Origin: Tiliqua scincoides
Lineage: Eukaryota; Chordata; Lepidosauria; Squamata; Scincidae
NCBI RefSeq assembly: GCF_035046505.1
Contig: NC_089824.1
Span: 221,782,596 to 221,846,595 of the forward strand
Direction: 5' to 3'
DNA length: 64,000 nt
The notes beneath the pieces are model-generated. The model ran no database searches. It had not been told where the DNA came from and worked only from the letters and a program-made list of their open reading frames with translations. Below, piece after piece: positions 47,023 to 59,400 of this stretch. The first letter of the stretch is position 1, and each line of letters starts with the position of its first letter. Made by a program: the position numbers and the translations under genes.

Positions 47023-49957
47023 TTTATTCGAAGAACAGAACTTCCAAAGGTTCCAAATCAAACCTCTCCTCTAATAAGGGGTGCATGTGGGGCCTCAATA
47101 CAAACTGACGGGTAGGTGAGTTGTGGGTTCAACAGCCATCCTTTGAATCAAAGGCGCAGAGAGGGCGAGACAAGCTCCCAGCAGAGGGAACCCCGATGCT
47201 CTGTCTAGCCCCGTGTTCCTTTCTCATTTGTTGGCCTGGATCATGAAAATAAGGTTAATCAGGATGGGGGGAAGGCAGGGAGCACAGCCAACACACATAA
47301 ATACAGACATACAGTTAACAAAAATAGTATTATCGTATTCACAACTGAATAAAAACTACTCTCCGATATATACAGCTGAGCCTGTACAGGGAGGGACGAG
47401 GAGGAGCAGGACACAGGCAGGCAGGCAGGCAGGGTTAACTGGCCTGTGGGCAGGGCAGGATGTGGCAGAAGCAGCTGAGATCACATGAACAAGCCAAGGG
47501 ATTCCTTACAGGGAAGGTCTGAGGGGGCCTCAGTGGGGGCTGTGAGCCCAGAAGCGGGGGGGGGGCGAGTGGACAGAGTGGGCACTGAAGATGCCTTAGG
47601 AGGAGGAAAGGTGAGCACGGTCAGACCCTCAACGCCCCTCAACCTGCCACACAGCTTGGCCCACCTCACCATGAGGCAGCCCCCATTCCCTTGGCTGCTG
47701 CAGAGACCAAGGGAGACGCCCATGGGCCAGCTGCCAGCCCACAGGAAGTGTCTGTGCGTGTCCCCGGCCTCCACATAGACCACACTGCAGTGCGGCCGGC
47801 AGGCATTACCTCTGAGCACAGTTGTCTTTGAATGCTGCCAGACCCCCCCCCCCCCACACACACCTAGACCCCATGGGCCAGGCTACCATGGCAACTGCTA
47901 GACGAATCTGGCCATGATGAGGCACTGAAGTGCCACGGTCACAGGCAAGGCCCAGCCCTGCGCCTATCTGGGGCTGCCCTATATCTGGAGGTCCCTCTTC
48001 TTCCTCCCATCGCCTCTCTCTCCATGCAGGCCCGCTGCTACTGTCACACTCCACGAGCACCACACACCGCCCCCTCCCCCATACACTCATATATCATTTA
48101 TTTCTCTACTGATCTCACACACACAGGAAGGAAAGAAACTGCAGCACCCCACACAGCCAGACTGGGGAGGGGGGAGGAAGCCATCTCTGCCGCCCACCTT
48201 CCTCTCCAGAGGCTCAGCCGGCAAGTGCCTGCGTGTGCCTGCACCCCAACCCCCTTCCTCCAGGTCCTCTGTGCTGCTTGGCCTGACAAACACTGTTGAT
48301 TTCTGCTCTTACTGGAAGTTCCTTGGGTAGCCGCCATGGAAAGTCCCTGGAGAGCCAGGCTAGCAATTAGCCGTCAATCGTAAACACCTTCCAGAGGCTG
48401 CTCCGGAGAACAGGCTCCCTCTTCGCTGCGAGTGAGCTCTCTGTGCAGCCCGGCTCCCTTGCCTCCATCTTGCGCCTGCTCTTTTTGCAACCGCAGAGGG
48501 TGAGGAAAAAAATCACACACAGGCCTGAGCATATCCTAGATAAACCTAAGACGCCTGCAGCACACGATCCAGGATCATTTACTGTGGAAGAGGAAGGACT
48601 CAAGGCACCTTGTTGAAGGGGGGTGAAGACATGGAGACCAACACGAGCTCTGTGCCCAGGGGACCAGCCCTGCCACCTACCCGGTCACAGTGGGGGCTCT
48701 CATCAACCCCCTTGCCCCTTCTCCTCCAGAGGGATGCTGCAGCCCAGTCCCCAATCGCCAGGACACTTCACAATGTCGCCTGGGCACATGCAAACCAAGG
48801 CCGAGCGTGCACAAGCTAGCACGGCTGGTGAAATGAGCAGGGTGTCCTCATGCATCAGGCATATGAGGAAAGAGAGCCATTGGGGTTGGAAAGCCTGGAG
48901 CTCTCAGAAGAAGCAGAGAAGGGGAGGTGATTTCAAGACTGGAGGAGGGAGAAGGGACCGGGTGAAGGCTGGATAGGACAGGTAGGCTCAGAGACAGGAC
49001 CCGGACCCAAAGAGATGTCCGTGGTTCTCTAAGCTTCACCCCAAAGGCTCATCCTCCCCGTGGCTCAGTCTGGGCCAGGAATTGTGTGTCCCAGACAACA
49101 TGAGGGGCACTGGGGATGAAGACAAGCAAGAATTCTGTCCAGGGCAGCCTCAATTCTGAAAGCCACACAAGTGGGTTGGGGCAGTCCTCAAACCCCCCCC
49201 CCCCCGGTCATAACTAGGACAAGTGAAGTAGCCCACAATGGATCCTATTTGACCATGCTCCAGTCCATCCGTCCCCCGTCCCCCCCAGAATCCAGGCTGC
49301 CCTCTCCTTCTCCCTACCCAGCCAAGCTCTGCCCCATGGAAAGGAGGGCTTTCTCAGGAGCAGTCGCTTTGCCCTCCCAGTACTGGATTTGTGGCCATGG
49401 ACTGCAAGGTCCCTCTCTGGGAAGGGGAGAAGTTCTCCATCGTTCTCTGCCTTGCAGAGAATCAGGAGGATACACATAAAATAAGCCTCAATTCACTTCT
49501 AATTCACTGAGCTCAGAAGAACTGGGCAGGGCTGGGGGTGCAGTTTCTTAGGAGAACCCTGCTCAGCAGTGCCCCCGCCCCATCTACAGAAGTGCTGGGC
49601 CTGTCTTGGGGTTTTAAAAATACAATCAAACTAACACCAGGACTGTGAGCAACAGTGATTAACTTGACCAAGAAAAATCAGTTCTTGGAGATGGGTGGGA
49701 CAGAGATTGGTGCACAGCACTCAGAGGTGGTGGGGAAGTCCCTACATACGCAAGAGTGCCCTGGGGTAGGAGGTGGCTGTGGAGTAGGAGGCACCAGAAA
49801 GAGGTCTGTGAGTTGTTGTGGGGGGGGATGAGCCCTGGGGTCAGAGTGGGGGTTTGCCGTGCAGAAGCCCCCTTCCCCCCCTGGAATGATCACAAGGCTG
49901 AGGAGCAGAACGCAGTGGGTTTCTCAGCAGCCATCACAGGGCAGAGTCCATGCCTGG
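47023..49957 (-). other. BCL2L1: BCL2L1 3' UTR
   Basis: It lies downstream of the BCL2L1 stop codon on the minus strand. The plus-strand TTTATT at 47023-47028 is an AATAAA signal for this strand and would give a UTR of about 2.9 kb. No other gene is recognised inside; the open frames here lack motifs. The UTR may end earlier or later than this. Confidence 0.5.
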
Positions 49958-50095
49958 CTATTTGCGGCTGAGCAGAGAGCCAAGGAGGACCACCCCTGCC
50001 ACGGTGGCCCCCGTCAACAGCCACTTGTTGAAGCGCTCCTGGCCTTTCCGGCTCTTGGCGGCGGCATCGTTCCCGTAGAGATCCACAAACCGCTC
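49958..50095 (-). CDS. BCL2L1: Bcl-2-like protein 1 (Bcl-xL), last coding exon
   Basis: The minus strand reads a splice acceptor (TTTCAG) followed by 45 codons and TAG. The peptide runs ERFVDLYGNDAAAKSRKGQE, then RFNKWLLTGATVAGVVLLGS and LLSRK. The human last exon is also 45 codons (DTFVELYGNNAAAESRKGQE ...). The exon holds the end of the BH2 region and the C-terminal membrane anchor, flanked by basic residues, that tethers the protein to the outer mitochondrial membrane. By family, the full protein binds BAX, BAK and BH3-only proteins and blocks cell death. BH4, BH3 and BH1 lie in an upstream exon outside the window, beyond 64000, which fits the very large intron of this gene in mammals. No defect is seen. 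Confidence 0.96.
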   Translation of the reverse strand, partial: ERFVDLYGNDAAAKSRKGQERFNKWLLTGATVAGVVLLGSLLSRK

Positions 50096-51684
50096 CTGAA
50101 AGCAGAAGAACACAGAGTGAGTCATGGGGGAAAGGTTCCACTGACATGCAAGATTGGGGCAGAATGTGCATGGACTGTGCCTGGTTGGGGGGGGGGGTGG
50201 CATACCATGAATGTTCAACAAGGAAGAGAGAAAAGTGAAGGACTGAGCTGAACCATCACAGAGTCCTGAGTGGAGGAGTCCAGGCTTTCAGGAGAAGCCC
50301 GGCATGGAAATCAAGAGCCCAGGTAAGGGCCCAAGAGGGGGTCAGCCACCTCGCAAACTGCCCAGCCCTGCCCACTTCACTACTGACAGATGGAACGAGT
50401 CAACAGTCAACAATTCCTTTTTCTGGACTGACTTTTGCTTTGGTACAGTATGAATGCAGGCGTCAGAACTGCACAAAGCTCCCCGCTAGCAAGTGCTTGA
50501 GAGCCCTGCAAACCAGAAGACAAGGGAGGGAGGAAGCTCAGGCAAGCGACACGGGATGTACAATGCAGAATCTCACATTTCTCTGTGGGTGGGGGAGGGT
50601 GTAGAAGTTAAATACCAGCTAGAGGGAGAGGGCATCGGGATTGCAGTGTACAGGAAGGCACACAGAACTTGTTTTTGCCAAACCACAATCCTGACAAAAC
50701 TACACCTACAGTGCAAACCTAACTCTGTGTTGAGCTGGTGCAGCCATCCCAGCATCTCTGTGTTTCAAGGCACTTCTGCAGATACCCAGGAGTTAGTAGC
50801 ACCAGCCCAACAGCCTGTGCTGGCCTGCCGGAACCATATCCCATCCCAGTGCTGGCCAGCACAGGTAAGGTTGCACTGGGCGGCATGGGGGCTGGGAGAG
50901 GGTGGTGGGAGGGCATGTTGGAGGTGGAGAGGGGGTGTTTCAGGGGGAAGAGCAAAATGAGAGGAGGATCGGGCCTGGGAGGGGGGTGAGACTAGTGGCA
51001 GCACAGGCCACATCCAATATCCTGGCCAGTGCAGATCCAAGACAACCGATAGGGGTGGCTGAGACTTTACCCAAGGTAAGGGGAAATATATCACCCTGAG
51101 GAGACCTCCAGCCACCTCCTGAGCTCCACTGGATGCAGCACAGGCCATGAGGCCTGGCTGCAACATCACAACTTAAGACTGGGCTGCCTGAGTAGCAATG
51201 GTGCCAATGGGTCCTCTAGGAAAAAGAGCAGCTTGGGGGATGCTAGTTTTGTTGGGTCTGCAGTGTGGTGGGAAAGAGTAAATACTCCCTCCCAGCAACC
51301 TGCTGCCCAATCACCCCTCTGTGACTGCTACTTAATTCTGTTTCAGGGTTTAAACACATAAGAACAAAGGATTCATTTAACATCATATGTTATTTCGCCC
51401 TAAGATGACACAAGGGTGTTTGCATCCTGGTCAACTGTGTCCCTAGAAAATGCATCCTGGTCATTGGCACCTGGTTTTTTGCATGTAGGTTATTTGTTAT
51501 TTGCACGCTGGCTATTTGCCCACTGCGACTGGGCAACAAACCTGTGTTATACACCCTAAGCTTCTTATCCCAGCCTTAATCTTAACCCTTTCAAAAATAA
51601 AAAAATTATTTATTTTTTATAAATATTTTAAATAAATATTTCTTATAAATTTTTTTTTTTATAAATAACAGTATTTTAAATAAC

Positions 51685-51686
<2 letters not shown>

Positions 51687-51718
<32 letters not shown>
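51687..51718. repeat. (CA)n microsatellite
   Basis: An uninterrupted CA run next to an AT-rich stretch of TTTATAAAT repeats (51595-51680). Confidence 0.9.
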
Positions 51719-51721
<3 letters not shown>

Positions 51722-51757
51722 CACACTTTGATGCAGTGGTCCTGTCACTCTCTAAGA

Positions 51758-52249
51758 CAGGGGTGTCAAACTCATTTCATGTAGTGGGCCAGATAGCATT
51801 CATGGTGCCTGCTGAGGGCTGGAAATGACATCATTAAGCAGGAAGTGACATCATTAAGCAGATGATGGCCAGAAATAAGCACTTTGTTCCCGCATAGAAA
51901 CTAATTAGCTGCAAAGGACAGAAGAGAAAATATGCAAATCTTGTTCATATTTTCAAGTATGGGAGAGCCCAATTATCACACTGAGGGCCCAATCCTATCC
52001 AATTTTCCAATGCTGGTGCAATTGTTCCAGTGGGGTGTGAGCTGCACCCTGTGGTGGAGGGGCAGTCACTGGGGCCTTCTCAAGATATGGGAACATGTGT
52101 TCCCTTACCAAGGGGCTGCATTGTGGCTACACCAGAGCTGGAAAGTTGGATAGGATTGGGCCCTGAGAGAGCCCAATTATAATTTGGCGAGAACCTGTCT
52201 GGGGGGGGGGGTCACATCTGGCCTGTGGGCTTTATGTCTGACAACCTTG
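51758..52249. mobile_element. hAT-like MITE (CAGGGGTGTCAAACTC family)
   Basis: It begins CAGGGGTGTCAAACTCATTT and ends CTTTATGTCTGACAACCTTG. The flanks CTCTAAGA and TCCAAAGA match weakly (5 of 8). A second element sits inside at 51985-52163. Confidence 0.6.
51985..52163. mobile_element. Palindromic MITE (GGGCCCAATCCTATCC ends), nested
   Basis: It begins GGGCCCAATCCTATCCAATT and ends AGTTGGATAGGATTGGGCCC, nearly exact reverse complements. A TGA repeat lies on both sides (51982-51984 and 52164-52166), fitting a 3-bp target duplication as in Harbinger-type elements. It is non-coding. Confidence 0.75.
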
Positions 52250-54072
52250 TCCAAAGACACCTAAGATTCCTGCAGAGATATTCCGATTAGCTACCTCGGC
52301 TGAATAAAAAAGGGACATGGTTGGGCTGCAGTACCTTGACCCCTTCTATGTGCTGTTGCTGACATGGTTCCAAACTGGCTCTCACAGTAATGCTAATGGG
52401 ATAATCCCTTAGGAAGCAAGAGTCTTCCAAAGGACACTGCCTCACTGTCTACCTGGCCACATGAGAGTATGTCATAATCCAAATTTATGAAATACAAAAC
52501 CCAGATTACCTAGCAGTAAATTTCACAAGGTACATCTGATTCTATGTGTGACTTGATAAGCGGATCAAACAGAACACAGTACACGCATACCCAGTCAGGC
52601 CTTCTGAATGTCAACTGCCAAGCAGGGCTAGTTGCATACCACACATCAGTGACCGCACTGTGCAAATCATAAGTGCTATCGAGTATCCTGAGCATCTCGG
52701 CTTTCACTGAAAACAAAACACGCACTCCTAGTTCTCATGCCTAAAGAAAGCAGTGTGACTACATGCTTGTGGGCTGTGCCTGGTGAACTCACAGAAGCCA
52801 GAGGGAGACTGAGCAGGACTTCCAGTTCTTAGGGGAGGAGGGACAGAGACAACACAGAATGCACCCATCTCTTACAAAAGCCAAGAAAAATTGCACAAAA
52901 CAAGCAAATAGGGGAATGTAATCATTTTGGTTGCTCTCTTCTGCACCTTTTCCATTTTCACTCCATCTCCACGATCTCCAGGGAAGTGGGCCCAGTGGAG
53001 GAGCCACTCCAGCTTTGTATGCAGATGATCCCAATTTCAGTACCTGGCAGCATCTCCTGAAAGGGCTGGCACAGACCTTTCCTGAGACCCTGCGGAGCTA
53101 CTTCCAGTCAGTGCAACACGGCTAAGGTTGACAGATCAACAGCCTGACTCCACAGAAGGTCGCTTCCTCCTATCAGTCCCTGAGCACACAGTTCCTCAGC
53201 TGAGGAGCATCTTCAGGGCCCCCTCCATTTGTTCACTTTTTGAATACTTATTTTTGGAATTGCATTTTTGTCCTTTTCGCGACTGATGCATTATCTGCAT
53301 GCATCATTTATCAGAAGAGCCATACATGGATAGACCTGTAAATCTGTATTTATCCATGGCATACATAAGCATATTAGACAGATTTTGTTTTCTTTAATCC
53401 TACAGAAATGTTCTTAATTTTAAGAATAACTGAAAAGACTTGACATCCCCGGAGCCTCTCATGGGGATCACCTGCTCGAGATCTCTTCAGTGGGAATGTG
53501 ATGGTCTCTCTGCCTTCTTGGATGAAGACACTCACTTCTGACCCAAATGAGGGAGCAGACACCAGCAGTCAAAGTAGCTTATACAAAAAGAAAGCAGACC
53601 CCCAGGATTAGCATAAGCCGATGAGGACTAAGGTGCTGGCAGTTGCGACTCCTTGAGAAACTCACCATTGAACAAATCACTCCAAGACTCACTGTAGGTC
53701 ACCTTCCCAGGCATTAAGTGAGCCTGGAAGTATGAAGACTTCCACTAAAAGCCCCTCATTCCAGAATAAGTCAGAATAAGGTCCTGTGGCTTGTGCCCTC
53801 CTGCAGCATTCCTTATCAGCTAGAGGGACAACAACAAGACCTTCTGGTTATGCAGTGATGGCCCTCTGTATTGGGTCACTGTCACCCTCCAAGGTCAAGA
53901 AAACTAGGGGGTGCAAGTCACTAGAAGCAGCTCACACGTATCCACTGCTCAGGCACACAATCCCTTTGTTTCACTTGAGCTTACGCAGAAGACATCTGTA
54001 ATGAATAGGGGTGGGGTTTTTTGGTGCTATTTTGCCAAAATTTCTTGATTAAAATAGCAAATTGTAGTGTTG

Positions 54073-54633
54073 TAAGAACATAAGAACAGCCCCACTGGAT
54101 CAGGCCATAGGCCCATCTAGTCCAGCTTCCTGTATCTCACAGCGGCCGACCAAATGCCCCAGGGAGCACACCAGATAACGAGAGACCTCATCCAGGTACC
54201 CTCCCTTGCATCTGGCCTTCTGACGTAGCCCATTTCTAAAATCAGGAGGTTGCACATACACATCATGGCTTGTCCAATCCCCTTTGAAAGATGTCCAGGC
54301 CAGTCGCCATCACCACATCCTGTGGCAAGGAGTTCCACAGACCAACCACACGCTGAGTAAAGAAATATTTTCTTTTGTCTGTTCTAACTCTCCCAACACT
54401 CAATTTTAGTGGATGTCCCCTGGTTCTGGTGTTATGTGAGAGTGTAAAGAGCTTCTCCCTATCCACTCTGTCCATCCCCTGCATAATTTTGTATGTCTCA
54501 ATCATGTCCCCCCTCAGGTGTCTCTTTTCTAGGCTGAAGAGGCCCAAACACTGTAGCCTTTCCTCATAAGGAAGGTGCCCCAGCCCCGTAATCATCTTAG
54601 TCACTCTCTTTTGCAGCTTTTCCATTTCCATAT
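54073..54633 (-). repeat. CR1 LINE 3' end
   Basis: The minus strand encodes [39 protein letters not shown] and [20 protein letters not shown], followed by the 3' UTR up to the TAAGAACATAAGAACAGCC boundary at 54073. Confidence 0.88.
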
Positions 54634-55339
54634 ATGCAACGTTGGGCAGAAATGGCTTAATATTGTTTTATATCATGATTTGAGTAGAAATTCTCATTAT
54701 TTCGTGTTCTCTGTTGGTTGGGAAAAAAAACAAAAACAACCCTAGTAATGAATGATGTCCAGCGTGGGGTTCAAGAGGAGCAGACTCTTTGGAAACTTAC
54801 TGTTGCATTCCTGACAATTTCTCTTCCCCCTTAGCCCTGACTAATGGGCGTCAATTGTCCTGCAATACACAGGCACATTTACATTCAAACCAGAAGCCTG
54901 GACAGGTTGCTGGTTCAAGCCAATGCATGGCATTCAGGTCCTGCTCCCTACCCATTCTCAGTCCCTTCTGCTTAGGAAGCCACATCACAGCACTCCTGTG
55001 CCATTTCTTCACTGACCCTCACTCACCAGCATCTTTTGGCTGAGTTTCCAGACACTTCAGTCTTCCTACAGCCAACCTGCATCTGGGTTCCCTGCCCTTT
55101 AGGATCGCTACCTCAGCCTGCTCTTCAAAGCTATTCTTGTCTCTAGGGCAAGCACAAGGTTTCAGTTCCAGCCATTTATTGCTCCTTCCCTCACAGAAGG
55201 TAGCAGTGGACATCTGGCTGTTTTTGATCTGTGTACATTCTGTACCAATGTAGCCAATATCAGAGCCTTCACTGCCACAAGTATGGTACTGGATAGACTA
55301 GAGCAGAGATTCTGAAACTGTGGGTCGCGACCCACTTGG

Positions 55340-55368
55340 TAAGATAAGATAAGATAAGATGATAAGAT
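55340..55368. repeat. (GATAA)n short tandem repeat
   Basis: About five pentamer units near the left end of the hAT-like element. Confidence 0.85.
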
Positions 55369-55726
55369 GGTGGCCACCATCTTGAAAAAGGGCCAAATGA
55401 CCCAGGCAGAGCCATTTTAAGAAAGGGCAAGTAGACCCAGGAGGAGCCATTTTTAAAAAGGGCAAATCGACCCAGGCGGTGCCATTTTGAAAAAGGGCAA
55501 ACAGACCCTTGGGAACCTATTTTAGGCTTCCAGGCACAAACAGAAAGAGCGGCTTGCACATGCGCAGGGCAGGCAGCGTCCCACTTTTCCTCTGTGAGTG
55601 TGCTGCTGATCAGCCCCACTCAAAGGAGGGGAGAGGAGCATGCTTAGAGATTTTCAGGTGAGTGCTCCCTCATTCTTGGGGGCATGCAGGACCCCTCTGC
55701 TTGGCTCCCTTTAACCTTAGGCAGGT

Positions 55727-56407
55727 GAGAGGGAGAGTGGAAAAGCGCCCTGGAGTGGGGACCATGGGTGGCGGCGGAGGAGGCTTCAGTGCCCACACTC
55801 TGCTGCCACATGCTCAGCCATGCGAGAGGGGGAGTGAAAAAGCGCCCTGGAGTGGGGACCATGGGTGGCGGCGGAGGAGGCTTCAGTGCCCACACTCTGC
55901 TGCCACATGCTCAGCCATGCGAGAGGGGGAGTGAAAAAGCGCCCTGGAGTGGGGACCATGGGTGGCGGCGGAGGAGGCTTCATTGCCCACACTCTGCTGC
56001 CACATGCTCAGCCATGCGAGAGGGGGAGTGAAAAAGCGCCCTGGAGTGGGGACCATGGGTGGCGGCGGAGGAGGCTTCATTGCCCACACTCTGCTGCCAC
56101 ATGCTCAGCCATGCGAGAGGGGGAGTGAAAAAGCGCCCTGGAGTGGGGACCATGGGTGGCGGCGGAGGAGGCTTCATTGCCCACACTCTGCTGCCACATG
56201 CTCAGCCATGCGAGAGGGGGAGTGAAAAAGCGCCCTGGAGTGGGGACCATGGGTGGCGGCGGAGGAGGCTTCAGTGCCCACACTCTGCTGCCACATGCTC
56301 AGCCATGCGAGAGGGGGAGTGGAAAAGCGTCCTGGAGTGGGGACCATGGGTGGCGGAGGAGGAGGCTTCAGCGCCCACAGCGCTCTGCTACCACGTATTC
56401 AGCCAGG
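55727..56407. repeat. 97-bp minisatellite, seven copies
   Basis: The unit contains GGGACCATGGGTGGCGGCGG, GAGGAGGCTTCATTGCCCAC and CTGCCACATGCTCAGCCATG. The ACCATGGGTGG core recurs every 97 bp, seven times. Inner copies are almost identical and the outer ones are diverged. Because 97 is not a multiple of 3, each copy reads the next frame, which creates overlapping repetitive open frames on both strands; these are not genes. Confidence 0.95.
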
Positions 56408-59400
56408 TGAGAGGGAGTGGGGAGAGGCCAGGACAAGTGAGCGCTCCCACTATAGCTACCCCACTGTTTGGCTCCTTTTAGCAGCTGGGAGGAGAACAAT
56501 AGGGCATCCCTATCTTTCCAGCTGTGAGGGGGATGCACCATGGCCCCGCCCCACACTTCTCTGATGCACACCATTAAAAGTAGTCAAACAGATATGATAC
56601 ATCTCTCCAAGTGCCTTGGTCATCTCTTCTGCACTGAACATATGTCTGAGAAGCTAGAGACAGGGCGTTGGACTAGATGACCTTTTAGGTCATTCCATGA
56701 TTTTGGTGATCATCAGGGTTGTGTGTGAAATGGACTGAAAGTAAGCACTGAGCATATGTCTGAGAAGCTACAGATGGGGGTGGACTAGATGACCTCTTAT
56801 GTCCCTTCCAGTTCCATGATTTTGGTTATATTTAGGTTTGTATGTGAAATTAACTGAAAGTAAAGTCAGTGTATGTGGCAGAGAAGCATTTGGAATCTTC
56901 AGGGTAATTTGTGAAATGGGGTGCGTTACTGATGATGGGAATGGTGGTGGCTGTCCTGGCAGCTGTGATTTCAAAGCCCACAAGGCTCACTCCTTGCTTG
57001 TATCTCTGGTTCAATCTTCAGAGAATTTCAGCTCTGCCATGGTCTTTCACCAATTTTGCTTTATTATTGCCAGCTGACAGTTCTGGCATTTTTTTAAAAC
57101 TTCCTACTTCTTGGTGGTGGTTTTACAAATGCAGGTTGTAATGAATAAACTTTCATATTTATTCCTGGAAGCATTAAGATATTCAGTAGAAATGGATAAT
57201 TGCTTTTTAAATATAAACACCAGACCTTTTCAGAGCACAGAATCATGTCATTAATTTTGTGAACTCAGGAGCCCTGACTTCCACATTGCCCTATGCCCAC
57301 CCAAACACTGTTTCACCTGCTGGCATCCTTGTCTCCAAAGCACCATGACCCAGGCTAGTGCCAGGGAGTGAGTAATAAGATTTCCTTTTGGAGAATATCA
57401 CAAAGCTACATTAAATGATGTTCCCAATTTAACACAATGGGCAGTAAGAAGGGCTTACTTCTGGTATGGAACAATGGTAGCAGTGGGGGGGGGGGAGAAT
57501 TGGAAGAGGCTTCTGAGCTGGAATATTTTCTCTTGCCATTTACAGTTTGAGTTCCTAGGTAAGAACAGTGATGTCACTTCCTGCTTGATGATGTCACTTC
57601 CTGCCATGACATCATTTCCAGGTTGATGACATCACTTCTGGTGGGTCCCAGACAGATTGTCATTCTCAGAAGTGGCTGAAAAGGGTGAGAACCACTGGAC
57701 TAGAGGTGTGGATTATGAATTCAAGTTATTTATTGTAGTTGCAGAATAATAGTTGTAGCTGCACACAAATCATCTGTTACAGACTTTGGACAGTTACCCA
57801 AACACTGTTCAGCTCCTGCATTCAAACAGGCTTCCTCAAGGAAGGAGAGTAAGCCATTAGTTTCAGGGCAGAAGACACAATGAGCAAATGATGGCAGGAA
57901 GGCTGAAGGTGCTTGAAGCACAAGACCCGTCAGGAGTAGGAGTGGCAGGAGAAGCCACGAGTTTGAAACAACAGGCAAGCCACGAGGTCCGAGCATGCTG
58001 GCAGCAGGAAAGCTGCACCCACCACGAGGCTGCAGTCAGGAGAAAACGGCACTCTGTTCTGCCCAAGGGAAACATTTGCAAGGAATTCATCCCGCTTGCC
58101 AAGGAAGCCCCAGGACAAAGATCACATGATTCCAAGAGATGATGCCTTATTCTTCTTTAGCCCAAGGATTACTCCAAAAATCAAGTGTTGAGAGAGGCCC
58201 ACCTGCTCCATGCAGCACTCCAGTAGTGCTGGGCTGGTCACAATCATGACAGTTAATGCCTTGCTCTCAGGAAAGGGATGGTGGTGGAAAAGCAGCCAAG
58301 GACTTCATGCCAGACATGCAATGCTGCTTGCCACAGTTTCTGGATTCAACCTCTCCTCTCTGTGAGTTCTGGACCAAGCCTTTCCCTAGGCCTCCTCTTT
58401 GAAGCTCCCTATGCTCTCCAACAAACCTCTCCAATCTGACAAGGGTGAAATTACATTTCAAGGGTGGAGTTCAAGCTTTGCTCCAGTACCCAGAAAGCCG
58501 AGACCGAAGCACCCTCAAGAAGAGACCAACTTCTTCCTGAACTGGAGAGGCAGGATTTCTGCAACTGCAACTCAAAATAGCCAAGTGTGGGTTTATGGCC
58601 CCAGCAAGATCATCAGCTGCCTGGTTCTGTATTAGTTTGCATGTTCTTTTATAAAACTCCAAGAGCCTTCTTAGCAGACCTGCTCCCCACGCCTATTCAA
58701 GTTGGCTAGTAGTACACTGACTTATTGCATCCAAACAACAGAAGAACATTATTCCTTGGCAGCCAAGAGTTATCAGTTCTGCCATCTACCCAACAGGGAG
58801 AACAAAGGAGCTCTGCCCTACCTGTTCTTAAGTAGATTTCCCAGGAAAGCATTCCGAAAAGGGAGGGGCTGAGTCAATCTCCTCAGCTTTTGCTTGATAA
58901 GTTAGTTTTGCCCCTTGTGGAGAAATAACCCCCCCTCCCCAATGAAGCTGGGATGGAAAGAGGAACATTACAGAAAGCCTCCTTGTCCAGCCTAGCTGGC
59001 ATTTTCAATACCAGCATGCAGTCTTGGAAGAGGTGAAGTGATTGCAGAGGGACCTGCACCTCACAGCACAGGTCGAGCGCAATCTCCACTTCACCCAGGA
59101 ACCTGCAACAGCGTTCCCTCTTATCTTTGGCCCTGAGTGCATGCAGTCCTCTCTTGGCTGTGTGGGGGAAGCTCTAGAGTGCTTACCGATGTCATCACTG
59201 AGATCCTGAGCAAGAAAGGGAAGCTGCACAGGGCTTTAATTACAGCTGCACTGCTTAGAGCAAATGCTGACCTATCGCCTCCACCCAAACGTCTGGGCAC
59301 TGAAAATGAGGCTATGGCCCCCAATCAGACCTCAGCTCCAGTGCTGTCCTTTGAAAAATTAATGTCACTCAGCCTCATTTCACAAAGGAAAGACAGGTCC

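Larger units (their letters stand above)
55304..57697. mobile_element. 2.4-kb hAT-like element (CAGTGGTTCTCAAAC family) carrying a minisatellite
   Basis: The left end is CAGAGATTCTGAAACTGTGG and the right end GGGTGAGAACCACTG. A perfect 8-bp duplication GACTAGAG flanks it (55296-55303 and 57698-57705). The right part has the GACATCACTTCTGGTGGGTC block shared with the short family members at 13411 and 61699. The interior holds a GATAA repeat, several GGGCAAA...CCCAGG-type short repeats (55385-55510) and the 97-bp array. I see no transposase, so it appears non-autonomous. Confidence 0.75.

Noticed and set aside
47481-47861. Minus-strand 126-codon frame in the BCL2L1 3' UTR region
   Set aside because: No motif, and it lies downstream of the BCL2L1 stop within the likely UTR.
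51595-51680. AT-rich run as a possible replication or matrix-attachment element
   Set aside because: It is short, simple sequence beside a CA repeat. Nothing specific supports a function.
52931-53125. A frame containing LYADD, like the reverse transcriptase catalytic box
   Set aside because: Only this short motif matches; the surrounding residues do not follow any LINE polymerase order. A nearby CR1-like scrap (TTGCTCTCTTCTGCACCTTTTCC) is on the other strand.
55662-56564. Overlapping repetitive open frames on both strands (Gly-rich and Pro-rich peptides of 68-140 residues)
   Set aside because: They are a by-product of the 97-bp minisatellite: the unit length is not a multiple of three, so every frame repeats. 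There are no splice or coding signals.
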